Shown piece by piece: positions 1 to 8,579 of a stretch of 40,288 nucleotides of DNA. The stretch is from NCBI GenBank assembly GCA_902578385.1, contig CACHCR010000009.1:1-40288 (forward strand). Direction: 5' to 3'. A program made the position numbers and the translations under genes. Position 1 is the first letter of the stretch. Every line of letters begins with the position of its first letter. The notes beneath the pieces are model-generated. The model saw only the letters and a program-made list of their open reading frames with translations, was not told the DNA's origin and searched no databases. This DNA is from an uncultured Fidelibacterota bacterium. Its GTDB lineage: Bacteria > Fidelibacterota > Marinisomatia > Marinisomatales > Marinisomataceae.

Positions 1-282
1 AATGAAATAGAATACTCCTTTTTTGTTGCGAATAGGGAGCAAAAAATAGATGAATCAATATTTATTTATGGATATTCTAATTTGGTTGATTCAGATATTA
101 AAAATCTCAATGGTGAAGTATTAAAAAATGGTAAAATAATTGATACTGTTAAATTTTTATATAATCCAATTTCAGGATATTACTTTACTCAATATGAAAG
201 TAATGAAGAAGGAGAATATATTTTTAACATAATTGATAATAATAAATTAATTGACACTATAAATATCAATTTATATGATTAA
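1..282 (+). CDS. 3' end of an unrecognised protein (partial)
   Basis: The reading frame is open from the first base of the window to a TAA at 280-282, giving the last 93 residues of a protein whose start lies upstream. The fragment alternates hydrophobic and polar residues (for example GYYFTQYESN, GEYIFNIIDN), as a beta-sandwich or extracellular-type domain would. It has no membrane segment and no motif I recognise. It ends 16 bases before serS on the same strand, so it may share its transcript. A TTG at 82 could be read as a start, but the uninterrupted upstream frame argues against it. Function unknown. Confidence 0.6.
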   Translation, partial: NEIEYSFFVANREQKIDESIFIYGYSNLVDSDIKNLNGEVLKNGKIIDTVKFLYNPISGYYFTQYESNEEGEYIFNIIDNNKLIDTININLYD

Positions 283-298
283 TTAAGTAAATTGTTCA

Positions 299-1564
299 AT
301 GCTTGATATAAAAAAAATTAGAAATAATACAGATGATGTTTTAAAAGCTCTATCAAAGAAAGATAATGACATTTCTTTGAATGATATTTTAGATCTTGAT
401 TCAAAATTAAAATCCTTAACAACGAAATTAAACGAACTTCAAGCTGAACAAAATAGCAAATCCAAAGAGGTTGGTCAGTTAAAATCAAAAGGAGAATCAT
501 CCGATGATATTTTTAAGGATTTGAAAGTTTTATCTGAAAAAATTAAAGCATTTGAAAAAGAGCAAAAAGAGCTTTCATCTGCTCTTAAAAAAGCTTTACT
601 TGAAATACCAAATATTCCTCACTCATCTTGTCCTGAAGGAGTTAATGAAAAAGATAATATTGTAGTTTCAGAGAATAAAAATACCAGAGATTTTAATTTT
701 CCGCTTAAAGATCATATTGAACTTGGGGAAAAATTAGATATTCTAGATTTTGAAGTTGCTGCTAAAATGTCTGGAAGCGGTTTTCCGCTATATAAAGGAA
801 ACGGAGCATTACTAGAACGTGCATTAATTAATTTCATGACTGACTATCATTTAAAGAATTTCGATTATACAGAATTTTTTACTCCATTTTTAGTAAAACC
901 CGAATCAGCTTTAACTACTGGTCAGCTACCTAAGTTTTCAGAAGACATGTATCATATTGAGAAAGATGATTTATATTTGATTCCTACAGCTGAGGTATCA
1001 TTAACAAATATTCATAAAGATGATATATTGTCAAGCAATGAATTACCAAAATATTATTTAGGATATTCAGCTTGTTTTAGAAGAGAAGCTGGATCTTATG
1101 GAAAAGATACTCGAGGTTTATTAAGAGTTCATCAGTTTAATAAAGTAGAATTAGTAAAATTTGTAGAACCAACTAAATCTTATGAAGAGCTTGATTCTTT
1201 AGTTAATCAGGCCTCAAATATTTTAGATTTATTGGAGCTTGATTACAGAGTAATTGAATTATGCTCTGGAGATCTTAGCTTTGCTGCTGCTAAATGTTTT
1301 GATCTTGAAGTATGGTCCCCAGGAGAAGAGAAGTGGCTTGAAGTTTCTTCATGTAGCAATTTTGAAGATTTTCAATCTAGAAGAGGTAATATAAGATTTA
1401 AGAATTCAAATGGCGAAATCGATTTTGTTCACACATTGAATGGTTCTGGCTTAGCCACACCAAGAATTTTTGCTGCCCTGCTTGAAACACATCAAAATGA
1501 AGATGGAAGTGTTAGAATTCCACAGTGTCTTCAACCATTTATGGGAATTTCGGAGATAAAATAA
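299..1564 (+). CDS. serS: Seryl-tRNA synthetase
   Basis: This cytoplasmic class II synthetase charges tRNA-Ser (and tRNA-Sec where present) with serine using ATP. At 421 residues it has the usual family length. The first ~105 residues form the charged antiparallel coiled-coil arm that grips the long variable arm of the tRNA. The catalytic core follows: TAEVSLTN in the serine/ATP region, motif 2 around residue 260 (CFRREAGSYGKDTRG) and motif 3 near the C-terminus (GSGLATPRIFAALLETHQ). The ATG at 299 matches the standard N-terminus (MLDIKKIR), although no strong SD precedes it. plsC begins on the base after its stop, so the two are probably co-transcribed and translationally coupled. Confidence 0.97.
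   Translation: MLDIKKIRNNTDDVLKALSKKDNDISLNDILDLDSKLKSLTTKLNELQAEQNSKSKEVGQLKSKGESSDDIFKDLKVLSEKIKAFEKEQKELSSALKKALLEIPNIPHSSCPEGVNEKDNIVVSENKNTRDFNFPLKDHIELGEKLDILDFEVAAKMSGSGFPLYKGNGALLERALINFMTDYHLKNFDYTEFFTPFLVKPESALTTGQLPKFSEDMYHIEKDDLYLIPTAEVSLTNIHKDDILSSNELPKYYLGYSACFRREAGSYGKDTRGLLRVHQFNKVELVKFVEPTKSYEELDSLVNQASNILDLLELDYRVIELCSGDLSFAAAKCFDLEVWSPGEEKWLEVSSCSNFEDFQSRRGNIRFKNSNGEIDFVHTLNGSGLATPRIFAALLETHQNEDGSVRIPQCLQPFMGISEIK
1552..1555 (+). promoter_or_regulatory. SD site supporting the TTG start of plsC
   Basis: GGAG lies inside the last codons of serS, nine bases before the TTG at 1565. No in-frame ATG lies near the expected N-terminus of the acyltransferase, so this site supports initiation at TTG directly after the serS stop. 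Confidence 0.5.
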
Positions 1565-2266
1565 TTGCGAATAATATGGATTTATTTAAATCTAATTTTT
1601 TGGACATTATTATTTGGTCTTAGTTCTTTTTTTACAATACTTTTCACTGGGAAAAAAGAATATTTTAAGTTTTTTGGAATTATTTGGGGAAAAACTTTAT
1701 CTTTTATTTTTAATGTAAAACTTATTGTCGTTGGTAAAGAAAATATTACTGATAAATCAAATTATATTTTTGTGCCTAATCATGCATCATTGATTGATAT
1801 ACCATTATTATTAATTGCTGTTAATAGGTATACAGTTTTTATAGCAAAACATGAACTAAGTAAAATTCCAATCTTTAAATCTATACTAGATAAAGCTGGA
1901 TTTATTTTTGTAAATAGAAAAAATAATGATAGTTCAATAAAGTCAATGAATTATCTAATTAATGATATTAAAAATACTCCAAGATCTGTTGCAATTTTTG
2001 CTGAAGGTACTCGAACAAAAGATGGAAATCTTAAAGAATTTAAAAAAGGAGCATCTATTTTTGGTATTGATACAAAACTACCAATAGTTCCTGTTGCAAT
2101 TTCAGGAACATATAAATGGTCAAAAAAAAGTTTGTTAAATTTTAGAAAAAGTGAAATTACATTTAGTTTTGCAGAACCCATTCAAACTGAAAACTATTCT
2201 TATGGTGACAGAGAAGAATTGACGGAGAAAATTAAAATAACTATTAAAGATATGTTAATTGATTAA
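1565..2266 (+). CDS. plsC: 1-acyl-sn-glycerol-3-phosphate acyltransferase (PlsC/LPLAT family)
   Basis: Predicted to add the second acyl chain to lysophosphatidic acid, giving phosphatidic acid for membrane lipids. The 233-residue protein begins with a hydrophobic membrane anchor (about residues 5-28). It then carries the acyltransferase H(x4)D motif as NHASLID (His73, Asp78) and the phosphate-binding block FAEGTRTKDG near residue 147. Both are diagnostic of the family, and the length is typical. The start is TTG, immediately after the serS TAA, with GGAG nine bases upstream. An ornithine-lipid or lyso-lipid acyltransferase of the same family cannot be excluded from sequence alone. The next gene starts two bases after this one ends, suggesting one operon for envelope and translation genes. 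Confidence 0.88.
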   Translation: MRIIWIYLNLIFWTLLFGLSSFFTILFTGKKEYFKFFGIIWGKTLSFIFNVKLIVVGKENITDKSNYIFVPNHASLIDIPLLLIAVNRYTVFIAKHELSKIPIFKSILDKAGFIFVNRKNNDSSIKSMNYLINDIKNTPRSVAIFAEGTRTKDGNLKEFKKGASIFGIDTKLPIVPVAISGTYKWSKKSLLNFRKSEITFSFAEPIQTENYSYGDREELTEKIKITIKDMLID

Positions 2267-2267
2267 A

Positions 2268-2732
2268 ATGAAATTTTTATTAAAAGAAAATTTAGATTTT
2301 TTGAATACTCTTAAGGAGGATGGTAAAAAAATTGTTTTTACAAATGGATGTTTTGATATTATTCATGTTGGTCACATTCGATATTTATCAAAAGCAAAAG
2401 AGTTGGGGGACATCTTAATTATTGGACTGAATTCAGATGAATCAGTCAAAAAACTTAAAGGAGAGGATAGACCAGTAAATTGTTTTGAAGATAGAGCAAT
2501 TTTGCTTTCATCATTAAGATTTGTTGATTCAGTTATTATATTTGAGGAACAAACTCCAGATAATTTGATTAAACAAATTATACCAGATATCCTTGTAAAA
2601 GGTGGTGACTATAAACTTGAAGATATAGCTGGATATCAAACAGTAACCGAAAATGGTGGACAAGTTAAAACTCTAAGTTTTTATGATGGATATAGTAGTA
2701 GTAATTATATAAATAAAATAAAAAAACCCTAA
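2268..2732 (+). CDS. rfaE2: D-glycero-beta-D-manno-heptose 1-phosphate adenylyltransferase
   Basis: This nucleotidyltransferase makes ADP-heptose from heptose-1-phosphate and ATP, the activated sugar for the lipopolysaccharide inner core. The 154-residue protein is the stand-alone form of the C-terminal half of HldE. It shows the N-terminal FTNGCFDIIHVGH signature with the HxGH motif (His33, His36). The HldE-specific tail is also present: LVKGGDY, then a GG-containing turn and FYDGYSSSNYINKI, which corresponds to the usual G-(F/Y)-S-T/S-(S/T)-x-I-I-x-K end. I chose the ATG at 2268; a TTG at 2259 would add three residues and overlap plsC. The kinase half (HldE N-terminal type) is not in this window. 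The gene implies an outer membrane with heptose-containing LPS. Confidence 0.9.
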   Translation: MKFLLKENLDFLNTLKEDGKKIVFTNGCFDIIHVGHIRYLSKAKELGDILIIGLNSDESVKKLKGEDRPVNCFEDRAILLSSLRFVDSVIIFEEQTPDNLIKQIIPDILVKGGDYKLEDIAGYQTVTENGGQVKTLSFYDGYSSSNYINKIKKP

Positions 2733-2771
2733 CTTGATTATCATAGCTATTACAAATAATTTCACAACTTT

Positions 2772-4523
2772 ATGACTTCATTTAACAAGATTATAATATT
2801 TGTACTTTTATTCTCAGCAGCTTTTGGACAAAGTTTGTCTGAAAAGCCAAGAAAACCTTTTATGAATACTGATGATGTATCATTTCTAGGTACATCAAAC
2901 AGAATCACTTCAATTTTAGATGAAGCAAAGCAGTTTCTATCTGATGCAATCATTGCTGATGTAAATTCTGACACTGTAGAAGTTGTATATAACATTAAAA
3001 AGGTTTTTGATCTTTTATCTGATGTTGAACAGATTGGTGTCAGAGAAGAATTGGATAAGATTGAATTTGAAAAATTCCAAGATGATTTTGTAAAAATTTA
3101 TACTTCAAGGCTTAATACTATTGATAGTTCGATGCAATTTTTATCTGCTGATTTAATAAGAAGGGATATTGCTAAAATAACTTCTGAGAATGAATCTATT
3201 GAGATGGGTTTAACCAAGTTTACTATTATTGATGATAGAGAAGGGCATATTCCATTAGTTACTAATTCTCAAGTTGAAAGCTATATTAGATATTTTCAAG
3301 GGAAAGGGAGAAAAGGGTTCAATATTTGGTTAAGAAGATATGTACAATATAAGGATTTAATGTTACCCATTCTTGAGCAATATGATTTGCCTGAGGATCT
3401 AATTGTTGTCTCAATGATTGAGTCCGGATTTGATCCAAAGGCAGTTTCAAAAGCTAAAGCAGTTGGCTTGTGGCAGTTTATGTATTCAACAGGAAAGCAA
3501 TATGGTTTAGATAGAAATTGGTATATTGATGAAAGACAAGATCCTATCAAGTCAACTCATGCGGCAGCAAAATATTTTAAAGATCTTTATAAAGAATTTG
3601 AAGATTGGTATTTAGTTCTTGCAGCATATAATACTGGTCCTGGAAGAGTTAATAGAGCCGTAAAGCTGCATGAAACTTCTGATTATTGGCAATTATATTC
3701 TTTACCAAAAGATACAAAAAATTATATTCCATACTATCTTTCTTCAGCAATTATTCTTCAAAATCCGGAAAAATATGGTTTCAAGATTCCCAAATCTAAT
3801 CCATTAAAGTTTGATGAAGTCAAAATTGAAAAAAGTTCAGATCTAAATGTATTAGCTAAAGCTGCAGATACGAAAGTTAGTACAATTAAAAAATTAAACC
3901 CTGAATTGAGACAACCTGCAACTCCAAATAATGGTCCTTATACGCTTAATATTCCCTATGGAAGAAAGGATTCATTTTATAAAAAATTTAATTCCATTCC
4001 AGATGATGAGAAGTTTGCTGTTCAAAAAGTAGAACATCGAGTTAAAAAAGGTGAAAATTTGACATCAATTGCAGCAAAATATAGAGTTCTTAAAGCAGAT
4101 TTGCAGACAATTAATAACATAACAAATGCTAATAATATAAGAATTGGTCAGGTATTAAAAATCCCAATAAAGGGTGGTATTTACGCTAATTATCCTGAAA
4201 AGATTATTTATAAAGTTAAATCTGGAGATCAACTTGGATTTATAGCTGAAAAATATAACACAAGAGCAAGTGAAATACGAAAATGGAACGGGATGAAAGC
4301 AAATGATTCTAATATTTATCCTGGCCAAAAATTAACTTTATTTGTTAAAGGTCAACCAGTTAAGGATACTCCAAAGAAAAATGTTTATATTGTTAAGTCT
4401 GGTGATAATTTGAGTATGATTGCTAAAAATTATAATACAACTATTTCCAAAATAAAGAGTTGGAATAGTATGAAATCTTCCACAATTTATCCTGGTCAAA
4501 AACTAACAATTTATTTTGAATAA
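2772..4523 (+). CDS. mltD: Membrane-bound lytic transglycosylase, MltD-like, with three LysM repeats
   Basis: Predicted periplasmic enzyme that cleaves the glycan strands of peptidoglycan. Residues 1-19 are a signal peptide (hydrophobic core IIIFVLLFSAAFG, likely cut before Gln20). The region to about residue 160 is helical and without a recognised domain. The SLT domain follows (about 200-300), with catalytic Glu217 in SMIESGFDPKAVSKAKA, then GLWQFMYSTGKQYGL and the AAYNTGPGRVNRA block. Three LysM repeats end the protein (about residues 424-470, 480-530 and 540-583), each with a VKSGD or VKKGE start and a PGQ/IGQ-L end. The overall plan matches MltD, which also has SLT then LysM. Start and spacing suggest its own transcript or read-through from upstream; 39 bases separate it from rfaE2. 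Confidence 0.93.
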   Translation: MTSFNKIIIFVLLFSAAFGQSLSEKPRKPFMNTDDVSFLGTSNRITSILDEAKQFLSDAIIADVNSDTVEVVYNIKKVFDLLSDVEQIGVREELDKIEFEKFQDDFVKIYTSRLNTIDSSMQFLSADLIRRDIAKITSENESIEMGLTKFTIIDDREGHIPLVTNSQVESYIRYFQGKGRKGFNIWLRRYVQYKDLMLPILEQYDLPEDLIVVSMIESGFDPKAVSKAKAVGLWQFMYSTGKQYGLDRNWYIDERQDPIKSTHAAAKYFKDLYKEFEDWYLVLAAYNTGPGRVNRAVKLHETSDYWQLYSLPKDTKNYIPYYLSSAIILQNPEKYGFKIPKSNPLKFDEVKIEKSSDLNVLAKAADTKVSTIKKLNPELRQPATPNNGPYTLNIPYGRKDSFYKKFNSIPDDEKFAVQKVEHRVKKGENLTSIAAKYRVLKADLQTINNITNANNIRIGQVLKIPIKGGIYANYPEKIIYKVKSGDQLGFIAEKYNTRASEIRKWNGMKANDSNIYPGQKLTLFVKGQPVKDTPKKNVYIVKSGDNLSMIAKNYNTTISKIKSWNSMKSSTIYPGQKLTIYFE

Positions 4524-4531
4524 TAAGGATT

Positions 4532-4822
4532 ATGATTAAACAAGACATAGTTGATAATGTAGCTAAAGCAACTGGACTAACTAAAGTTGAAGTTGAAGCA
4601 GTATTAAATGAATCATTTAGCCAAATAATTAAAGCGTTAAGTAATAATGAAAAGATTGAATTAAGAGGTTTTGGTACTTTTAGTGTAAAACATAGGTTGC
4701 CTAAAAAAGCAAGAAATCCAAAAACTGGAGATCCTATTTTTTTGCCTGAAAGATATGTACCTGTTTTTAAACCATCTAAATTGATGAAAAAGACAGTTAA
4801 TGAAAAATTAATTGAATATTAA
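4532..4822 (+). CDS. HU/IHF-family DNA-binding protein
   Basis: Small basic histone-like protein that bends DNA and organises the nucleoid. The 96 residues include the classic core: helical N-terminus (DIVDNVAKATGLTKVEVEAV), then RGFGTFSVKHR and the beta-arm sequence KARNPKTGDPI, whose Pro intercalates into DNA. The C-terminal helix (FKPSKLMKKTVNEKL) is also typical. It begins nine bases after the transglycosylase stop and is followed ten bases later by the COX24-like mini-gene. It cannot be assigned to HU or IHF subtype from this alone; the short C-terminal extension (LIEY) is unremarkable. Confidence 0.95.
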   Translation: MIKQDIVDNVAKATGLTKVEVEAVLNESFSQIIKALSNNEKIELRGFGTFSVKHRLPKKARNPKTGDPIFLPERYVPVFKPSKLMKKTVNEKLIEY

Positions 4823-4832
4823 GGAGCAATAG

Positions 4833-4928
4833 ATGCCTTGCGGTAAAAAAAGAAAAAAAAGAAAAATGAATACTCATAAACGCAAAAAACGTTTAAGAGC
4901 AGATAGACATAAGAAAAAAAATAGATAA
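4833..4928 (+). CDS. COX24/AURKAIP1 (mS38)-like basic mini-protein, 31 aa
   Basis: A 31-codon ORF starts at ATG 4833 behind a good SD (AAGGAG at 4821-4826, six bases before the start) and ends at TAA 4926-4928. About two thirds of the residues are Lys or Arg. The core KMNTHKRKKRLRADRHKKK closely matches the HKRKKRLRKNRHKK pattern of the AURKAIP1/COX24 domain. That domain is the mitochondrial ribosomal protein mS38, and short bacterial versions occur in Bacteroidetes and relatives, where I recall it being described as a ribosomal component (bL38); that recollection should be checked. Inferred role: RNA-binding ribosomal protein. It lies between HU and nadK, with five bases to nadK. It is absent from simple length-filtered ORF lists, so is easily missed. 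Confidence 0.85.
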   Translation: MPCGKKRKKRKMNTHKRKKRLRADRHKKKNR

Positions 4929-4933
4929 ATAAA

Positions 4934-5797
4934 ATGCAAGTCAAGAGTTTTGCTATATGGGCTAATGCTGAAAAAAAACAAGTTCCAGCATTAGTCAAAA
5001 GTACTTTAAAATGGGCTACTGAAAATAATCTAAAAGTTCATTTAGCCGACAGATTAAAAAGTATAAATATCGATGAAGATGTTTTATACTTTTCTACCCA
5101 AAATCCACCAGAAGTTGATTTCTTATTATGTCTTGGAGGAGATGGAACACTTATATCTGGTGTAAGAATATTTTCAAATCCTTCTGTACCTGTTCTCGGA
5201 GTTCACTTGGGTGGTTTAGGTTTTTTAGCTCAAATCACTCCTGAAGTATTAATTGAAAAGCTAGACTCATTAAATAATGGACAATTTGAGATTCAAGATA
5301 GATTGGTATTATCAGCTGAAATATCTGGAGAAAATGAACTTTTTTATGCAATAAATGATTTTGTTGTCCAGAATGAAACTTCATTTAGAGTAACATCATT
5401 ATCACTATTTATTGATAATCAACATGTAAGTGATTATAAGTCAGATGGTATTATAATAAGTACTCCAACTGGATCTACTGCATATTCATTATCATCTGGA
5501 GGACCTATTGTTCAGCCTGATGTTTTTTCAATTATAATAACTCCCATTGCTCCACATTCATTAACATCAAGACCATTAGTACTGCCTTCAGATGTTGAAG
5601 TTGAATTCAGATTTAGTGAAGAATCTGAAGAAAATCTTAAATTAATTGTGGACGGTCAAAATATTATAAATTTCAATAAGAATTCTACTGTAAAGTTATC
5701 TCAAGCAAAACATCATTTAAAATTTATTACTTTTAAAGATTATAATTATTATGAGACTCTTAAAAATAAAATGGTGTGGGGCAAAAGAGGGTCTTAA
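4934..5797 (+). CDS. nadK: NAD kinase
   Basis: Cytoplasmic enzyme phosphorylating NAD+ to NADP+. The 287-residue protein shows the GGDGT nucleotide-binding motif (Gly68-Thr72, in FLLCLGGDGTLISGVR). It also has LGVHLGGLGFLAQ and the second family signature SDGIIISTPTGSTAYSLS with the following GGPIV. The C-terminal beta-sandwich includes LKLIVDGQN, the usual DGQ segment. Length and order agree with bacterial NadK. ATG 4934 gives the standard N-terminus (a short strand followed by AIWAN). The preceding mini-gene ends five bases upstream, so expression is probably shared with HU and the COX24-like gene. Confidence 0.95.
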   Translation: MQVKSFAIWANAEKKQVPALVKSTLKWATENNLKVHLADRLKSINIDEDVLYFSTQNPPEVDFLLCLGGDGTLISGVRIFSNPSVPVLGVHLGGLGFLAQITPEVLIEKLDSLNNGQFEIQDRLVLSAEISGENELFYAINDFVVQNETSFRVTSLSLFIDNQHVSDYKSDGIIISTPTGSTAYSLSSGGPIVQPDVFSIIITPIAPHSLTSRPLVLPSDVEVEFRFSEESEENLKLIVDGQNIINFNKNSTVKLSQAKHHLKFITFKDYNYYETLKNKMVWGKRGS

Positions 5798-5809
5798 AAG
5801 GAGATTAGA

Positions 5810-7153
5810 ATGACAAAAAAAATATCACAAAATCAAATTCAACAATTAAGAGAAAAATTTTCTTCTGATGATCATGTAAAAGTAGTTAGAAATGCTATGA
5901 TTAAAACTAATTCTAATGAACTTTCAATGAATTGGGAAAAATATCGTAAAATAGATCATTCATTTTCTCATGTAATTTCAGGAGAAATGCCAGCAACTAA
6001 TCAAAAATCCAGTGGAAGATGTTGGGGTTTTGCTGGACTTAATCTTTTTAGAGTCTATTTAGGTAGAAAGCATAATTTGAAAGATTTCCAGTTTTCACAA
6101 AGTTATTTTATGTTTTGGGATAAACTTGAAAAAGCTAATTATTTTTTGGAATCAATTTTATCTACCCTGGAAGAAGACTTTGACAGCAGAATTGTAATGC
6201 ATTTACTTCAAACTCCAACAGAAGATGGTGGTCAATGGGATATGTGGGCAAATTTAATTAAAAAATATGGTGTAATTCCTCAGGCTGAAATGTCTGAATC
6301 CTTTTCATCTAGCCAATCAGCTGAAATGAATAAAATGTTATCAAGAAAGCTTAGAGAAAATGCCTATGATCTTCGTAAAGAGTTTTTAAAAGGAGTTACC
6401 AGTGAAGATTTAAATAAATCAAAACATAAAATGATTGAAGAAATTTTCAGAATGTTATCAATGCACCTTGGTACACCTCCAAAAAGTTTTAATTGGCAAG
6501 TTAGAGATAAAGATAAAAAGTTTACTAGATATGAAAATCTTACTCCTCAATCTTTTTACACTAATCATGTTGGACTCAATCTTGATGATTATGTTTGTTT
6601 AATTAACTGTCCAATGAGTAATAAGAATTATAATAAAGTTTATACTGTAGAACATTTAGGTAACGTAGTTGAAGGAAGTCCTATTAGATATTTAAATGTT
6701 GAAAGTGACATTATGAAAGAGGCAAGCATAAAATCAATAAAGGATGACAATCCTGTATGGTTCGGCTGCGATGTTGGTAAACATTTTCATAGAGATTTAG
6801 GAGTTATGGATACGGATTTGTTTGATTACGAAATGTTTTATGGTACAGATTTTAAAATGAATAAAGCAGAAAGATTAGAATATGGTCAAAGTCAAATGAC
6901 ACATGCTATGCTATTTACAGGTGTTGATTTAGATGAAAATGGAAAATCAATCAAATGGAGAGTTGAAAATAGTTGGGGAGATAAAGGCGGTAATAAAGGC
7001 TATCATATTATGTCAGATGATTGGTTTGATGAATATAATTATGAAGTAGTTGTCCATAAAGATTATTTATCAGATGAATTAAATGATATCTTTCAAAATT
7101 CTGATGCTATACCTTTAAAGCCTTGGGATCCTATGGGTGCTTTAGCAAAATAA
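5810..7153 (+). CDS. pepC: C1-family aminopeptidase (bleomycin hydrolase/PepC type)
   Basis: Papain-fold cysteine peptidase of the bleomycin hydrolase family, which usually acts in the cytoplasm as an aminopeptidase. The catalytic set is complete: oxyanion Gln65 and nucleophile Cys71 in NQKSSGRCWGFAG, His365 in MTHAMLFTGV, and Asn387 in WRVENSWGDKGG. The length (447 aa) is the family norm, and the C-terminal tail (PWDPMGALAK) is the segment that closes the active site in PepC/BLH homologues and makes them exopeptidases. No signal peptide is visible. A strong SD (AGGAG at 5799-5803, six bases before ATG) supports the start. The next gene starts on the base after its stop. Confidence 0.94.
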   Translation: MTKKISQNQIQQLREKFSSDDHVKVVRNAMIKTNSNELSMNWEKYRKIDHSFSHVISGEMPATNQKSSGRCWGFAGLNLFRVYLGRKHNLKDFQFSQSYFMFWDKLEKANYFLESILSTLEEDFDSRIVMHLLQTPTEDGGQWDMWANLIKKYGVIPQAEMSESFSSSQSAEMNKMLSRKLRENAYDLRKEFLKGVTSEDLNKSKHKMIEEIFRMLSMHLGTPPKSFNWQVRDKDKKFTRYENLTPQSFYTNHVGLNLDDYVCLINCPMSNKNYNKVYTVEHLGNVVEGSPIRYLNVESDIMKEASIKSIKDDNPVWFGCDVGKHFHRDLGVMDTDLFDYEMFYGTDFKMNKAERLEYGQSQMTHAMLFTGVDLDENGKSIKWRVENSWGDKGGNKGYHIMSDDWFDEYNYEVVVHKDYLSDELNDIFQNSDAIPLKPWDPMGALAK

Positions 7154-7642
7154 ATGGACACTCTAAGCCATGCTCTTTGGGGCAACGGTCTTTTTGGTTA
7201 TAAAAAATATTGGAAGGTGGCTATTTTTTTTGGTGCATTTCCTGACTTAATTTCTTTTGGAGTTCTATTTTTTGTAAAGTTTTTTAGTGGTTCTCTTAAA
7301 TACGGTGGACCTCCAACACTTGAAAGTCTCAAGCAATTAGAGCCATTTCCTGAATGGCTTTTTTTAATGGATAATTTATCCCATAGTTTTGTAATAGCAT
7401 TTATGATTATAGGAATTGTATCAATTTTTAGGAGAGAATTATTCTGGCCTATGTTAGCTTGGCCATTCCATATTGTTCTAGATATTCCTTTTCACACTAA
7501 AGATTTTTTTCCAATACAATTTTTATGGCCAGTCTCGGATATTTTTTTTGATGGAATATCATGGTCTTCTCCATATGTAATTTTTCCAAATTTCGCTGGA
7601 ATAATTTTATTATATGTATTGAGAATTAAAAAGATTATTTAA
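7154..7642 (+). CDS. Small integral membrane protein, metal-dependent hydrolase-like (YdjM/DUF457-like)
   Basis: 162 residues with about four hydrophobic segments and histidines and aspartates at membrane edges: MDTLSHALWG at the N-terminus, GAFPDLISFG, DNLSHSF, and PFHIVLDIPFHT. This spacing of SHAL, PD and HxxxD-type motifs resembles the predicted membrane-bound metal-dependent hydrolases (YdjM/YbcI, DUF457). No biochemical role is established for most of that group, so I assign no substrate. It starts immediately after the pepC stop, which suggests coupling. Its 3' end overlaps the convergent proline dehydrogenase gene by eight bases. Confidence 0.65.
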   Translation: MDTLSHALWGNGLFGYKKYWKVAIFFGAFPDLISFGVLFFVKFFSGSLKYGGPPTLESLKQLEPFPEWLFLMDNLSHSFVIAFMIIGIVSIFRRELFWPMLAWPFHIVLDIPFHTKDFFPIQFLWPVSDIFFDGISWSSPYVIFPNFAGIILLYVLRIKKII

Positions 7643-8549
7643 TTCTTAAAATTGATAAAAATAAATTCTTAATTATATATCCTGCCATTTTAGGATTTTC
7701 TTTTAACCTTCTAACAGAATAATCGTACCAGTTATCACCATATGGAAGATATACTCTAACTGTATTTCCATCGTTCATAAGCTTTTTAAGCTTCTTTTGC
7801 ATTGGCACACCATGTAATACCTGAAACTCATAATTATCTTTAGAAATATTTTTTTTATTTATCCATGAATAAATATTATCAATCAGATATTCGTCATGCG
7901 TTGCAATTCCAACATATGAACCTCTGTTTAAAGCCTCTTTAACAAGTCTTATAAAGTTTTCTCTAATATCATTATAGTCTTCTAAAACTAACTTAGAATC
8001 TTCAACATAAATTCCTTTACATATTCGAACATTAAATTTTTCGTTTGCAAGAGATTTGATATCATCAATAGATCTATGAAGATATGCTTGAATTACAATT
8101 CCAATTTGATCATAATCATCAAACATTTCTTTATAAAGTTGAATAGTTTCAGATGTGTATGGAACATTTTCCATATCTAATCTTAAAAAATTTTGATTTT
8201 TCTTAGCAGCTTGAACAAGTTGTGATAGATTGTTTCTAACAATATCTAAACCTAAATCTTGTCCAATGTGAGTTAATTTTATTGAAATGTTTGCTGATAA
8301 ATTTCTTTTAAATATTTCATCATAAATTGATATATATCTTTTGGTTATCTCATTAGCTTCTTTTTCAGTTTCAACATGTTCTCCAAGAATGTCTATAGCA
8401 ACTTTAAATCCTTTATCATTTAACTTTTTAACATTTTTCAACATTTCATCATCTGTAATTCCAGCTATATATGGAGAAGCAACAATTTTTACAAAAAACT
8501 TTGGTAAAAAAGGAATGATTCGAATTATTAAATTATTTATTAACTTCAT
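7635..8549 (-). CDS. Proline dehydrogenase (monofunctional PRODH)
   Basis: FAD-dependent oxidation of L-proline to pyrroline-5-carboxylate, the first step in using proline as carbon and nitrogen source. The 304-residue TIM-barrel protein carries the PRODH landmarks: FLRLDMEN, IGIVIQAYLHRS, the RICKG strand, YVGIATHDEY, and YEFQVLHGVP. The C-terminal signature RVYLPYGDNWYDYSVRRLKENP holds the two conserved arginines that bind the proline carboxylate. No P5C dehydrogenase domain is present, so this is the short Bacillus/Thermus-type enzyme and not PutA. One conserved strand reads KGIY where KGAY is usual. It is one of only two minus-strand genes and is divergent from the flavoenzyme at 8580. 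Confidence 0.92.
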   Translation of the reverse strand: MKLINNLIIRIIPFLPKFFVKIVASPYIAGITDDEMLKNVKKLNDKGFKVAIDILGEHVETEKEANEITKRYISIYDEIFKRNLSANISIKLTHIGQDLGLDIVRNNLSQLVQAAKKNQNFLRLDMENVPYTSETIQLYKEMFDDYDQIGIVIQAYLHRSIDDIKSLANEKFNVRICKGIYVEDSKLVLEDYNDIRENFIRLVKEALNRGSYVGIATHDEYLIDNIYSWINKKNISKDNYEFQVLHGVPMQKKLKKLMNDGNTVRVYLPYGDNWYDYSVRRLKENPKMAGYIIKNLFLSILRIK

Positions 8550-8579
8550 GCTTTATAAATTTAATAAATAAACAAAATA
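8550..8579. promoter_or_regulatory. 30-bp divergent intergenic region
   Basis: This very short, almost pure A/T stretch separates the starts of proline dehydrogenase (minus) and the flavoenzyme at 8580 (plus). Two divergent promoters cannot both fit without reaching into the coding regions. I see no clear -35/-10 pair or operator palindrome. The assignment as a regulatory region rests only on gene orientation. Confidence 0.3.

Noticed and set aside
82-282. A 66-aa ORF starting at TTG 82
   Set aside because: The same frame is open to the first base of the window, so this is the tail of a larger protein, not a small gene.
4025-4523. Tandem repeats at the 3' end of the transglycosylase gene
   Set aside because: They are diverged LysM domains at protein level; there is no direct DNA repeat array.
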